Shown piece by piece: positions 43,472 through 54,659 of a stretch of DNA of 64,000 nt (positions are counted from its first letter, which is position 1; each line of letters opens with the position of its first letter). The notes below the pieces were generated by a model. It had not been told where the DNA came from. It saw only the letters and a list, made by a program, of their open reading frames with translations, and searched no databases. The stretch comes from Ceratothoa steindachneri. Taxonomy: Eukaryota > Arthropoda > Malacostraca > Isopoda > Cymothoidae. The DNA lies in the NCBI GenBank assembly GCA_963969495.1, contig OZ018324.1, forward strand, positions 51,330,861-51,394,860, given 5' to 3'. Position numbers and translations under genes: made by a program.

Positions 43472-44092
43472 GTGGGAATTTACTATGCACACATAAAGAA
43501 CCATTCTATGGGTTCTAACTCCACTGCAGACGAACCCGGTACGACCCATGGCAATAAAGTTTCAAGCACTGCCACGGTCAAAACCGAGGCCCCTTTTTCT
43601 ATCCACGCGACCGCTACGCCTCCACCGATGCATTACACTCAGAGAGGTCAAGATCCAGAAAAGTGGCGGCGAAACCACCCTTCGGCTCTTCGAAGTCAAC
43701 CCTCACAAAAGGAGGGTAGAAAAGGGAGATTCCACTCACAATCCCCTGCCTCAGACTGGAATGAGCACTTCGGAAGGTTGAGCCCCTCTAACAAACGAGA
43801 GTATTTCGACCCCAAAGCCGCCCTGTCAACCGAAGGACTCGAAGCAGGAGTAAAAAAGGCTCGCACGCTGAGACAACTCTCAAAGGTAGCAGCGCATTCT
43901 TTAGCCAATGCCGCACGGAGCTCTACCTTCACGAGCTCTACGGCCACTCCAGGGGGATCGTTTACGTCTAAGAGGACTCAGATAGCTCCTTCAAAATATA
44001 TCTCTAGAACCCTTTCCTCCAAAGGAATTGCTGTGAGCTCCAGATTAAATGGGGCGAGCTGCGGAGTTTCGTCTCCTCTAATTCTCTTTTAG
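43472..44092 (+). CDS. Unidentified 206-codon ORF
   Basis: One uninterrupted frame in GC-richer sequence. The product is basic, Ser/Thr/Ala-rich and probably disordered, with stretches such as KWRRNHPSALRSQPSQKEGR and LEAGVKKARTLRQLSKVAAH. It has no signal peptide, membrane segment or family motif that I know. It may be a chance ORF, part of an unknown element, or an exon. No homologous copy elsewhere in the window. Confidence 0.3.
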   Translation: MGIYYAHIKNHSMGSNSTADEPGTTHGNKVSSTATVKTEAPFSIHATATPPPMHYTQRGQDPEKWRRNHPSALRSQPSQKEGRKGRFHSQSPASDWNEHFGRLSPSNKREYFDPKAALSTEGLEAGVKKARTLRQLSKVAAHSLANAARSSTFTSSTATPGGSFTSKRTQIAPSKYISRTLSSKGIAVSSRLNGASCGVSSPLILF

Positions 44093-45099
44093 CCATCTGC
44101 CTTGAGTAGACAATGTTTATACTCCCCCCTTTCCGCATCACTGTTTAAGAACCGCTTCGTTTTCCTCTCTTAACATGTCTGTGTGATCTCCGGATGCACA
44201 AGTGGACGTTGGATGAAAGGCGATCGACGATATTCATGGAATATATCATTTTCCTATTCAAATATCTTTCATTGTGTCACCATTGCTCGAGTGGACACTT
44301 CGATGGTGCTTGGATCAGGCACAGTGAGCTTAGGTCGGTAGATGAGGCCGTTAAGTTCTTCTCTAGTACCAGTACGTCTGGACGTTTTGCACGCTGAACA
44401 CCTCCGTTGCGGTTGCCCGATTGTGAGATGACCCTTAAAGAGAATTAACATTGCCTCTACGTGCTACAACCGCCATCGGTACGAATTCACTTCAAGTGAA
44501 TTTCGCCGGTCGAAGGCAAATTTCCATTTTGTTCTGAGTCACGATCGTCTCTCTTTTTAACTTGCATGCATGTCTTTCCTAAATTGAAGTACACTATTAC
44601 GGCTTCTGTAAGTTCCATTTTACGTCGAATGCTCTGCTTAGGTTGGGGTGGGGGGTTTCTATATGCAAGGCCTGACTACGTCGCCGGAGACGTTACATTC
44701 TATGGGGGGCCAAGCCCCGCATGGAAGTGTCCTCAGCCAAACTCTTTTTGACTTTAGTATCAACAGAATCATTTCTATATTCTTGGCTAGCAAGCGCTTA
44801 TGTTTATAGTTAGACTAATATCTTCCTAAGTCAAAGATAAATGTTGAAGGCAGAATATTTTGGGATCATTTACGTTTCATTTTTCCTCAGTTTCTATGCA
44901 ATTCTTACACGAAGTTGGACCAACTTTAAAGTTAAAGAAATCTCATGTAATCTTATGTGACGCTCAAGTTGAATCTTCTAATGTTTATATTTGCTTTACT
45001 TTCAATGCCCCCATTTCGATTTCTCTGCAGCAAGAAGCGAAGGAGGGGAGTTACCTATCTCAGTTTAACATGAGATGTTTTGTGGTGTGTGCCAGCAAA
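44093..45099. other. No gene seen
   Basis: Mixed composition. Short frames only; none recognisable. Confidence 0.4.
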
Positions 45100-45101
45100 T
45101 A

Positions 45102-46152
45102 CGAGGGTTCAAAAAAAGTTCTCAGACAAATGTCATAGAAATTTTATTTTTCAAAATAAAATAATAATTTTTCTACGTAAGATCCATTATTGTCCATTCA
45201 CATTAGCAATCTATGTTTCCACCGGTAAATTCCCTCCTTGTAGAATTGCAGGGTTTGTTTCTGACACAAGCAATAATCTGCTTTTTTGCTTCGGATTCTT
45301 TAAAACACCTTCATATTTGCTGTAGGTAACAGTTTTCTGTCTTCTTAGAAAATCTATCAATATAATTCCATTTGAATCTCCCAGAATTGTGGCCATAACC
45401 TTATTAACAGACCTTTCTGTCTTGAATTGAACAGGTCCAGGTGTGGATGCCACTCTTTTGATTGAATTTGGTTTTCTGGATCAAACTGTAGATCCAAGTT
45501 TCATCTCTAATGCCGAAACGCTTAAAAAAAAATCTTCTCATTTGCTTCACTTTTGGTCAAAATTGCTAAAGAAAGGTCAGCCCTTTGATTCAGTTGGTCT
45601 ATGCGTAAAGCTTAAGGGACCCAACGCGCTTAAAGCTTGCTCAAACAAGATCTTCAGTGAGAAATGCAAATGCTGAACCATTTGAGAATCTCACCTAATT
45701 GACAATTCGTCAATAGTGACTCTGTGATCTTTTTCAACTAGATTCTGGATAAGCGTGATGTTTTCTGGATTTTTTTGAAGTGGAGGGTCTCCCTTCCCGT
45801 GGATCATCTACGAGTCGTTCTCTGACTACCTTAAAGCGATTAATCCAATGGTAAACCACTGCTTTACCTGGTGAACACTTCCCCATAAACCTTTTGTAAA
45901 GCTTTAATGATTCTAACAGGTTTCCAATCAAGTTTAGTTAGAAATTTAATGTTGGCTCTTATTTCAAAATTCGTCATTTTTAGGGTTGAAAAGACAAGGT
46001 TAAAAGAAGTACACCGTATGCACACACTCCCGATAATTATAACTAAATGATTCGAGAAGCATCAAAGATATGTTCGAACATGAAATTAACTTGTAAAATA
46101 TTGCACATTCTGAAAAATGACATTTGTCTGAGAATCTTTTGACTCACCATCG
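45102..46152 (-). mobile_element. mariner element, degraded
   Basis: Ends starting CGAGGGTTC on the left and CGATGGTGAGTC (inverted) on the right share TTCTCAGACAAATGTCAT and are flanked by TA (45100-45101 and 46153-46154). Length 1051 bp. The transposase is on -. Confidence 0.88.
45150..45980 (-). pseudogene. mariner transposase
   Basis: On - from 45980: MTNFEIRANIKFLTKLDWKP (helix-turn-helix), a segment with DDPREGRPSTSKKS, then SVNKVMATILGDSNGIILID followed by FLRRQKTVTYSKYEGVLKN, which is the region between the first and second catalytic Asp. The C-terminal third with the last Asp is unrecognisable. Several stops. Confidence 0.78.
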
Positions 46153-46215
46153 TATATAGGGCGTCCAATAAATATGAGATACAAAAGAAAGTGAAATATT
46201 TGTAAACCTTTACTT

Positions 46216-48538
46216 TTTAACAAAATAATACATAGAGAATTAGACAATAATCACCAGGAGGAAGAGATTACAATTGAAGAGTATGAAAGAATAATTGAGC
46301 AATTAATTACAGGTCAGATGATTAAAATTCCATATAAGGAGATTAGGACTAAAAATAATGCCCAAAATAGATGACAGATAAAATTAAGCATTATATTGGC
46401 ATTAAAAAGGGCATTTATAGGAAAATAAAAAATGGAGAGGATCACTTAAGGCAGAGATATAATGAACTAGCAAGAGATGTTAAAAAGTTAGTTAGAGTAG
46501 CAAGGAGAAATTATGAAATTAAAGTGGCAAATAGGGCAAAGGAAGATCCTAAAAGTTTTTATCAATTATACAAAACTAAGGTTAGAGATAAAATAGGCCA
46601 ACTTATAGATTCCAATGGAGAATTAGTGAGTGATAGGGACTCAATGGCTGGAATGCTAAATGACTTTTTTTCTCTCAGTATTTACACAGGAGGATACTCT
46701 AAATATACCCGAGGTGTCAATGATCTTTCGGGGTAGTGATGAAGAGAAATTAAAGGATATCTTGATCACAAAGGAGATAGTGACAAGGGAAATTGATAAA
46801 ATCAAAAGTAGTAAAGCACCCGGTCCTGATGAGCTCTTTCCTAGAATTTTGAAGGAATGTAAGGATGTGTTAAGTGAGCAGCTAGCATGCATCTTTAGAA
46901 AATCATTGGAGAGTGGCATTGTGCCAGTGGCATGGAAGAAAGCCAATGTGATACCTATATTTAAGAAAGGGGATAAAACAAATATGTCTAATTACAGACC
47001 AGTAAGTTTGACATCAGTGGTAGGGAAAATGATGGAATCTATTATAGCAAGGAATATTAGAGATCACTTGGATAAGCATAAGTTGATAAAAGAATCACAG
47101 CATGGCTTTAGTAAGGGTAAATCCTGTCTGACTAATTTGCTGTCTTTTTATAGTAAGGTGTATGAAGCAGCAGATAATGATGAAAACTATGATATTTTAT
47201 ACTTGGACTTTAGTAAGGCTTTTGATCAAGTGCCACACTTACGGCTTCTGAGCAAAGTTAAAGCACACGGGATCGATGGCAGTATATTTAGGTGGATTCA
47301 GTCATGGCTTGGTGACAGACAGCAAAGAGTTAGTATAGATGGAGTTAAATCTGAGTGGGGGTGTGTTAGCAGTGGAGTTCAGCAAGGATCTGTTTTGGGT
47401 CCCTTGCTATTTTTAATTTATATTAATGATCTTGACATAGGTATAAGTAGTGACCTGAGTAAATTTGCTGATGATACTAAGCTAGGTAGGGCCATTAGGG
47501 TTGATTCTGATGCTGTGTAATGCAGGAGGAATTTACCATTCTGTCCAATTGGGCCGAGAAATGGCAAATGAAGTTTAACATAGACAAATGTAGTGTACTT
47601 AGTATAGGTAGAAATAACCCATTGAATAGTTATAAATTAAATGGGAGAATTTTAGGGAGGACTGATTGTGAGAGGGACTTGGGTATTTTGGTAAGTTCAG
47701 ACCTTCATCCTAGAAAGCAATGCCTAAATGCTAAGAATAAAGCTAATAGGATATTGGGATTCATTAGGAGGAGTGTAAGCAATAAGAGTGCTGAAGTCAT
47801 TCTAAAACTGTATCTGGCGCTAGTTAGGCCTCATCTAGACTATGCAGTACAATTTTGGTCACCATATTATAGGAAGGATATTGATTTGCTTGAGTCTGTG
47901 CAGAGAAGGATGACAAAAGATGATTGGTGGGCTAAGGAACTTACCTTATGGTGAAAGGCTCAGAAAACTAAATCTACATACATTGGAAAGGAGAAGAGTC
48001 AGAGGGGAATTGATTGAAGTCTTCAAATGGGTAAAAGGATATAATAAAGGGGATCTGGGTAAGGTTCTTATACTTAGTGAACATGACAGGACACGTAGCA
48101 ATGGGTTTAAGCTTGATAAGTATAGGTTTAGGAAGGAGATTGGGAGGAATTGGTTTACAAATCGTGTGGTAGATGAATGGAATAGGCTCACTAGACATGT
48201 GATAGAAGCCTCCTCTCTGGGTAGTTTTAAGAATAGATTAGATAAATATATGGATGAAGCTGCTAGATGGGACTGACTTTTTTTTATGTACATATGTATA
48301 TATTTTTCTAAGGAGTGGAGAGATTATATTTTGCGGTTGCATGAATGGACATAATCCTCTGGATGCATTTTATGTATATTGTAGATTAGATCTGACGAAC
48401 TCCTGTAAAGGGTGACAATGTTGATGACTTTTCTCTGGTAAGAAATCTTTTGTGTGTTGACTGGAACAGGAGCTGCCAAGTGTAGGCCATGAATGGTCTT
48501 TTGCAGTCTCCTTCTTTTCTTATGTTCTTATGTTCTGA
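46216..48538 (+). mobile_element. CR1-type LINE, 5'-truncated, youngest element
   Basis: An almost complete RT region with only about four single-site frame breaks, a short 3' untranslated region and a 3' end made of TTATGTTC units (TTATGTTCTTATGTTC at 48522-48537). CR1 elements end in 8-bp microsatellites without poly(A). The endonuclease is missing. The element begins 64 bp after the mariner end. Confidence 0.92.
46218..48276 (+). pseudogene. CR1 reverse transcriptase and C-terminal domain
   Basis: Pre-RT: EEEITIEEYERIIEQLI, then HYIGIKKGIYRKIKNGEDHL. Frame breaks occur at about 46368, in a T7 run at 46665-46671 (one extra T), at 47517-47520 and at about 47909. RT core: INDLDIGISSDLSKFADDTK (F-A-D-D intact), GVQQGSVLGPLLFLIY (motif B), DILYLDFSKAFDQVPH (motif A) and NYRPVSLTSVVGKMMES. 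After it: WAEKWQMKFNIDKCSVLSIG, LVRPHLDYAVQFWSPYYRKD, GLRNLPYGERLRKLNLHTLE and NRVVDEWNRLTRHVIEASSL, ending KYMDEAARWD at 48276. The breaks are simple indels, so the copy is recent. Confidence 0.93.
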
Positions 48539-48539
48539 A

Positions 48540-49978
48540 GAAGAGGATTTGAAGATTTAAATTGTTTATGATATTTTGCTACAACATGACCATGTTAATT
48601 TTAAAGATGGAATGGATTTTCTAGTCTCATCCTAGTATTGATCCGACCGTTTTTCTTTCTGTAGAGTCACACTACATAAGAACCCCTTAACATTTGTGTT
48701 ATCTGATAATAAAACCAAAGCCCTGTGGCAGGGGTGTAATTAAAGAATGTAATCAAGAAATAAATGAGGAAATCGGTGAGGTTAACTCAAATGTGGTTGC
48801 GATTTCATCTCACCAGAAATTTCGGGGAGTTTGGGATTCAGAACGTCAGAGCTAAATAAAATTGGGACCTCTGCGTCCTTTGAGATTCTAGCGAGTTTGG
48901 GATTCTTACGGCGTTTTTTTTTGGAGTCTCTCAGCCTTTGGGGCCAAGGCAACGAAGTTCAATTTTCTTCACGTCAATGGGGACGAGAGGGTGAATAATG
49001 AGTGTCGCAGGATACCTTTTTGTTCGTGATATACTTCTTTTTTGAAGTATGCTTTTGTCTAAGAATGCTATTTTTCGTTGTTTTTAATGAAGAGCCACTT
49101 CAACACGTAAGGATATAGAGAAACGCACAGAAATTATACCAAAATAAACATATATTTTAAATTTAACAATTACTTATGACAAAAAAAACAGTAAACACCT
49201 TTATATCCTCCTCCTAAGTTAACCAAGGCCAAACCGGTTGGCAACTGGGCCTATTACAATATCTCTTAAAGACAAAAATAAACAAATAGGCTACACGTAA
49301 ACACACTAATTGCACATTAGTTATATTATCGCGCCCTTTTTAGATTAGCGTTAAACATTACATTAAATTACTCTCTTCTACTGGTAAGTATGACGGAGTT
49401 CACGCACAATTGTTTTTACTTCCGTTAAATCGTGAAACCTAATAAACTCATACTATCACAATATGAATATAAATGTTCCTTCTAACTTACATGACATAAG
49501 GGATCAGGGATTGCCGGATGTCGCTAAAGGGCTTTTCTAGCGCTTCGGAGATTTGGTTTGGCCGATGGTAGAATTTCGTCTAGATGGGATGGAGGAAGAG
49601 AGGGTGGGCGATGTCAACTTCTTAAGGCAACTTTGCCTCCGGTTACGTTAAGAAGACAGAGAGAGTTACGGTGCTCCTCGTTCAAAGAGTCCTCTTCTGG
49701 ATAATCTCGAAGCCTCTTTGTGTCTTATTCTTTAACGCTTGGTGCCCAACTAGTTTTTTTTTGTATACGAGGGGATTTCTACCGTAATTAACAAATGGAA
49801 CCTCGTTGGGGCTTGGTTCTTCTTCTCTCACTCTTACGGTGCTTGAGCTGTAAGAGTCACTTGAGTGTGAGCGGGGTTTCTTTTCTCCAATTAAACTTCT
49901 TCTAAGTCTGTAACGGATTTTCGGTATGGCACCGATACAAAACTTTACGTTTTATGTTAATTCGGCACGGGCGGGGGG
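48540..49978. other. No gene seen
   Basis: Anonymous sequence; no coding similarity that I recognise. Confidence 0.4.
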
Positions 49979-50210
49979 AGGATCGATCTTCTCAAACTAA
50001 TCTTTTCTCGTCTCTCACAGAATAATCTTGACTGGCTGAAGGATCGATCTTCACGAACTGATCCTATGACGTTCTCACCGAATAATCTTGACTGGCTGAA
50101 GGATCAATCTTCACGAACTGATCCTATGTCGTTCTCACCGAATAATCTTGACTGGCTGAAGGATCGATCTTCACGAACTGATCCTATGTCGTTCTCACCG
50201 AATAATAATC
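49979..50210 (+). repeat. 60-bp tandem repeat, ~3.8 units
   Basis: Units begin near 50041, 50101 and 50161 with a diverged one before them; they share CTTGACTGGCTGAAGGATCG and TTCACGAACTGATCCTATG. Identity among the last three is very high. Because 60 is a multiple of three, one + frame translates as a 20-residue repeat (DPMSFSPNNLDWLKD...). Confidence 0.95.
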
Positions 50211-53200
50211 TTTTCTCTTTCCTTTTGGGGCTTATTTATAGGCGGACCACCGCCCCATCTAAGGGGGAAGGGGCGAGGCCTCAGAGAGGAGCGCGAGTGG
50301 TGAGGTCGCATCTGGGAGAGCGAGGAGTGAAGAGGTTGGCACTGAGGTGCCCAAGTCGGCTTGTTAATTAGAGAGACCCTCAACCGCCACCCTCCTTGGC
50401 GTGCCTTTTGACTGGCACCGCTTTTTGGTGATATAACCACGGGCCTACGGATCTCGTAGGTAATTTGATCTTTTGAGCGTCGTTTAAGGGCCTTTGGTGG
50501 TTACCTTAACACAGATGGTCGCTCCAACTACCTATGCGGCGGGGAGATCAAACAGGGTAGGCAGTTACTGTTATTCGCCGGCTACGGTTCCCACGAGTCT
50601 CACCATGGGGCTCGCTTCTCCGGCTTTCTCCACAAGGTGGGGGGGGACTTTAATGTATATGTCTGCCTGGCCCTCCGGGAGGCTTTATGTTGCAATTCCT
50701 CTACAAACAGAGTAAGAATGAAAGAGGTGGAATAGCAAAACTTCTAACCCTACCTTCTAAAGTTAGAGAGGCACGTAGCTTTCCCCAACAAAGGAGTTAG
50801 TGAAAAGTTCATCAGTACTCAAAACTATGTACTGAATTCTCCGTAGGCTGGAGTAGGTTTCCACACCCATTTTTGGTGTCCTTGGATGTCTAAGGTCCGT
50901 TTGAGACGTTCAGAGCTCGCGAGGCGCAGAGAGTTTGTCGTGAACTTCATACCTCTGGAGGATCCCGAAATCTGAAACCTTCCGCCTCTGCATTCTGGCC
51001 ACCTCTAATTCCACATCTCGACATATACAGCCCCCTCGATATTGCCGCAATGGCCGTGATGTTGCGAATAGTCTCACATATAATTGCGCTTGCCACGTTA
51101 TGTTTTTTTGCGGTTCACTCAGGGGTGATTGCTTAGGTTTTGGCGGGGCTTAGTCTCATTTCTACTATTGCCGCACTGCCAAAATGTGGAGGGTCGAGAG
51201 TGTAACGCAACTTCACATTGCCCCCAGGTAGTTTCCCCCTTTAACTACTCGGGTTATGTAACTTTCCCATTTATTTTAATTCCTTTTATTTCACCAATTT
51301 TACCTTTTACAAACTCTATGATACATTGCACAACCATCGCAAAGTTAAGGTTCATCGGGTATGGTTGTCGCCGGGTAGACTCCCGGATTAGTGTCGACAT
51401 GCGCGCTTCTTTCCGGTGTGACGACCCGGAGTTCCGATCGCCGCTGCGATGAGTATGAGACAATCGAATTAGTGGCAAAAACTACAACCAAAACAACCAC
51501 AACAGTCTTCCACGAACTTCTACGCGATGATTAAAAGCCCACAAAATGGCCACTGAAACCATCGATGCTAATCAACCGCTAGGGAAAAGAAAAGAGAACT
51601 CCGCGTTCTTTGTTAATCAAGACGAAACCCTTGAAATTTTAATTTATTTAAAAGGTAATTTCTCTTCGTAGTACATTTCTTTATAGGTTATTCCAAAAGT
51701 TTTGTTTATAGCATGAATCCATTCTCTGATGTATATTTCTGCCGGTTTATGTGGTGAATTTCTACATAGGCGCCTTGCCCAAGCGGATTGGAATAAGATG
51801 CCTCCAACTATACCCTCCTTTCCTTTCTTTGGTGCCTTTAACGTACTTTGAACACCCAACTATTCTTTCAAGCCTGCCATTAGTTGGTACACAGGCGTTG
51901 AGTGAAGGTCTTAGGCCTTGAAAAAGAATATAAGAAATGGCGATGTTTCATCATACCACCTTAGCAAATGGAGGCGAAAAGAAAGAGAAAAGAGATGGAT
52001 GAGGAAATTGAGAAGAGGCACATGGAAAAAGATACTGTTGATATGACGGAGGAAGCAGAGAAAACACTTGCAAATAGATGACTATCAAAGGTAACGCCCT
52101 GTATTTTACAAGCGTCTGTAAATGGAACCTAGCAACCACAAAAGCTTAAAAAAGGAACTCTAGTAGCGAATAATGAAACTGGTGCCATTAAAGTTAAGAA
52201 AATAAGCGATATTTTTTACGAGACATTTCAATGAGTCCGTAACCTCGAACACCTCAGCTTTATGGTGGACGCGGATAACGGTTTGTCGGCGAACGATATT
52301 ACGGAGAGAGGAAGACTTGAGTGGCATTGGCATGGAAATGAATGATACACCTGAGGCGACACAAGAATGATAAGGGGAGTGGGGGGGGATAGGTACTAAA
52401 AAGGAGCGTGTGAAGAAGAGAGCCTTGCGGAACACCCTACCGAAAAATCAATCGGTTTTTCGTCTGTCCGCTCTAAATATTTCTCTTGTTCACTCCTTTT
52501 TTTCACTTCTGTCCTTTTTTTGTGTTGAAATTAATTGCCCTGGTATCAACGCCATCAAAATAATGATCCAAAATTACTAATCTCCTTTTCTATACAAACA
52601 GCATCAACATGCTTCACCTTCATCCACTCATGCTAACAGAACCTATATAATGCAACTCTTCACATTCATCCACTGAAGAGGCGAACTTAACATCCCACTT
52701 TACACTTCATCTCCATACACCTCTGCGTGAATCATAAACTTCCATCCAAATCTTATCTACCAATGGTTCCCTAAAGCGCCTTCGCATTCCCATCGGCATT
52801 CTTCATCCGAGCTGTACACTCCTGAACTTTATGGCTGCTCTTAACAACCTCTTTTATTGACTGTTAAACCCATCTCAATTGTTTTATCAAAGCCCCGAAG
52901 ACTCGGCGCAGGCTCTGAATAAGCAAGATGAAGCTCCTTAATAATATGGCTCAAATTGCAAAGCGATAAATTGACTCTAATTCATACAGGCTATTTTAAA
53001 GTGTGTAAGATCCTCCACTGAAACGGGATTTTATGGAGTTACAGTTTTGTTAATCACTATTATATGTATCTAACAGCCTTTGTTGTGTTGAAACAAAGGC
53101 TGCTTACATTAGATTACCTTATGGACAATGGGTGTGCACAGGTCTGGATGTGTTCTCCTCTCAGACAGGTGGACATCCAATGAATAATAGTCAATGGAGT

Positions 53201-53470
53201 GGATGTTTGGCATGCAAACGATATGGGCTGGTTAGATGTGAATAATTTTGATTTTTGATAAGGATGCAGGTATGTTTGATGGCAATATGAGAATGATATG
53301 TATGCTCGACACGTTGGTGTTTATGTCAGAGTTAAATAGCATAAGTGCGTGCGTTCCTATGCCTGCGCATGAAGTGGTTATATATGAGTAGTATGTGTAG
53401 ATATGAATAGAATGAGAGGGATATATGCACATGGTTCCTTCTGACATAAATACATATATGCAGCTTCGAT
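50211..53470. other. No gene seen; one hairpin
   Basis: GC-rich to about 51450, then AT-richer. Short open frames on both strands are not recognisable. An 11-bp-stem hairpin lies at 53074-53102 (CAGCCTTTGTT ... AACAAAGGCTG, allowing one offset base). Confidence 0.4.
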
Positions 53471-53589
53471 ACATACACCCTTGGTCAAAAGTATAAAGCA
53501 TCCTATGACATCATTCATATAATGAAATTCGAAATTCTTCGTAAATTAATTCAGTCTATATATTTATTTATTTTTAATTATTTAATACT

Positions 53590-54560
53590 TAGTTGTACCA
53601 CCTTTTACTTTATTTACAGCCATAATTCTTCGTGGCATGGATTTTACTAAGTTTTCCCAAATTTCGGATGTTTTCTTTTCCCACTGAGCTTAATATTTGT
53701 TCATATAGTTGTTTTATTTGTTTGAGGTATTTCTTATTGCTTTTCCAAAGACTCCACATAAGCGTTCTATTGGATTTATGTCCTGGCTCTGTGGTGACAA
53801 CTGCATTGGGGGAGATCTCCATTTCTCCAAGACATTTCTTGGTGTGATTGGATATATGGCATGGGGCATTAATTGTCCTGCTCAAATATAACTTCATTTA
53901 TTGGCGTTGTGGGGATGCATTTTCTGAATATTTGGCTCTAATATTTGTGACATGGGGGTAAGTTGTGGAGTTCATTCTTCTCTGGTGTAAAACAACTCAT
54001 CGGGTTCTGATGAAGAAATGCAACCCCATACCATGCAAAACAACGATGCAATAGTCTTTCTTATATACCTGATGATTAATTTCATTTGACCAAATAACTT
54101 TAGACCATCGTTCATGTCTACCACTTTTGTGATCTTTCGCCAACTGAAGACGGTTCTTTTTCTGTTCACCTCAAATATTCATGGCTTCTTTCTATCTTGC
54201 ATCTTTTATCCTTTGATCTTTAAGTCTCCTTTTAACTGTTTTTTTGCGCGACTCTGTAGTGAAGCCCGAATAATAATTGATCTGCCATGTCTAGGTGTCT
54301 AGGTGTTGTAAGACGTTTTGTCACTTTTTTTCTTTGATGCAAAACTCTTGGTGTCTTGATATCGTTTTATGGTGGTTTGAGCATTTTTTTTTAGTAATTT
54401 CTATTCGTGATAACCCTTGGGAATGGATAAGGTGGATTTGTGCTCTCTGTACTTCATTTATTGATCCCTGCTGGATTTGTATGCCTGTTTTCTCATTGAG
54501 AGAGAGAAAGTATTATTGGACTATGATTTTGGAGATGGGAAGAGAAGACTTGCTACAATA
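53590..54560 (-). pseudogene. Tc1-like transposase relic
   Basis: On - from 54560: LKDQRIKDAR and HERWSKVIWSNE (first Asp block, Asp replaced by Asn), a damaged middle, then SPQSQDINPIERLCGVFGKA (from S-P-D-L-N-P-I-E; the Asp and the Glu at the last position are nearby) and a C-terminal tail with YLKQIKQLYEQILSSVGKEN, SMPRRIMAV and KGGTTKY. This is the DD34E Tc1 pattern. Terminal repeats were not found. Confidence 0.8.
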
Positions 54561-54659
54561 CACCCAGATTCTTAGGCCGCCAGATGCCCCCTTTTTGCCA
54601 ATGAATTGCATGTTAAAGGACGTCATTGGCAAATAAATGCCATGAAATATGGTAGTTGT

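Noticed and set aside
49979..50210. CRISPR-like array
   Set aside because: Units are directly tandem with no spacers, and the DNA is eukaryotic.
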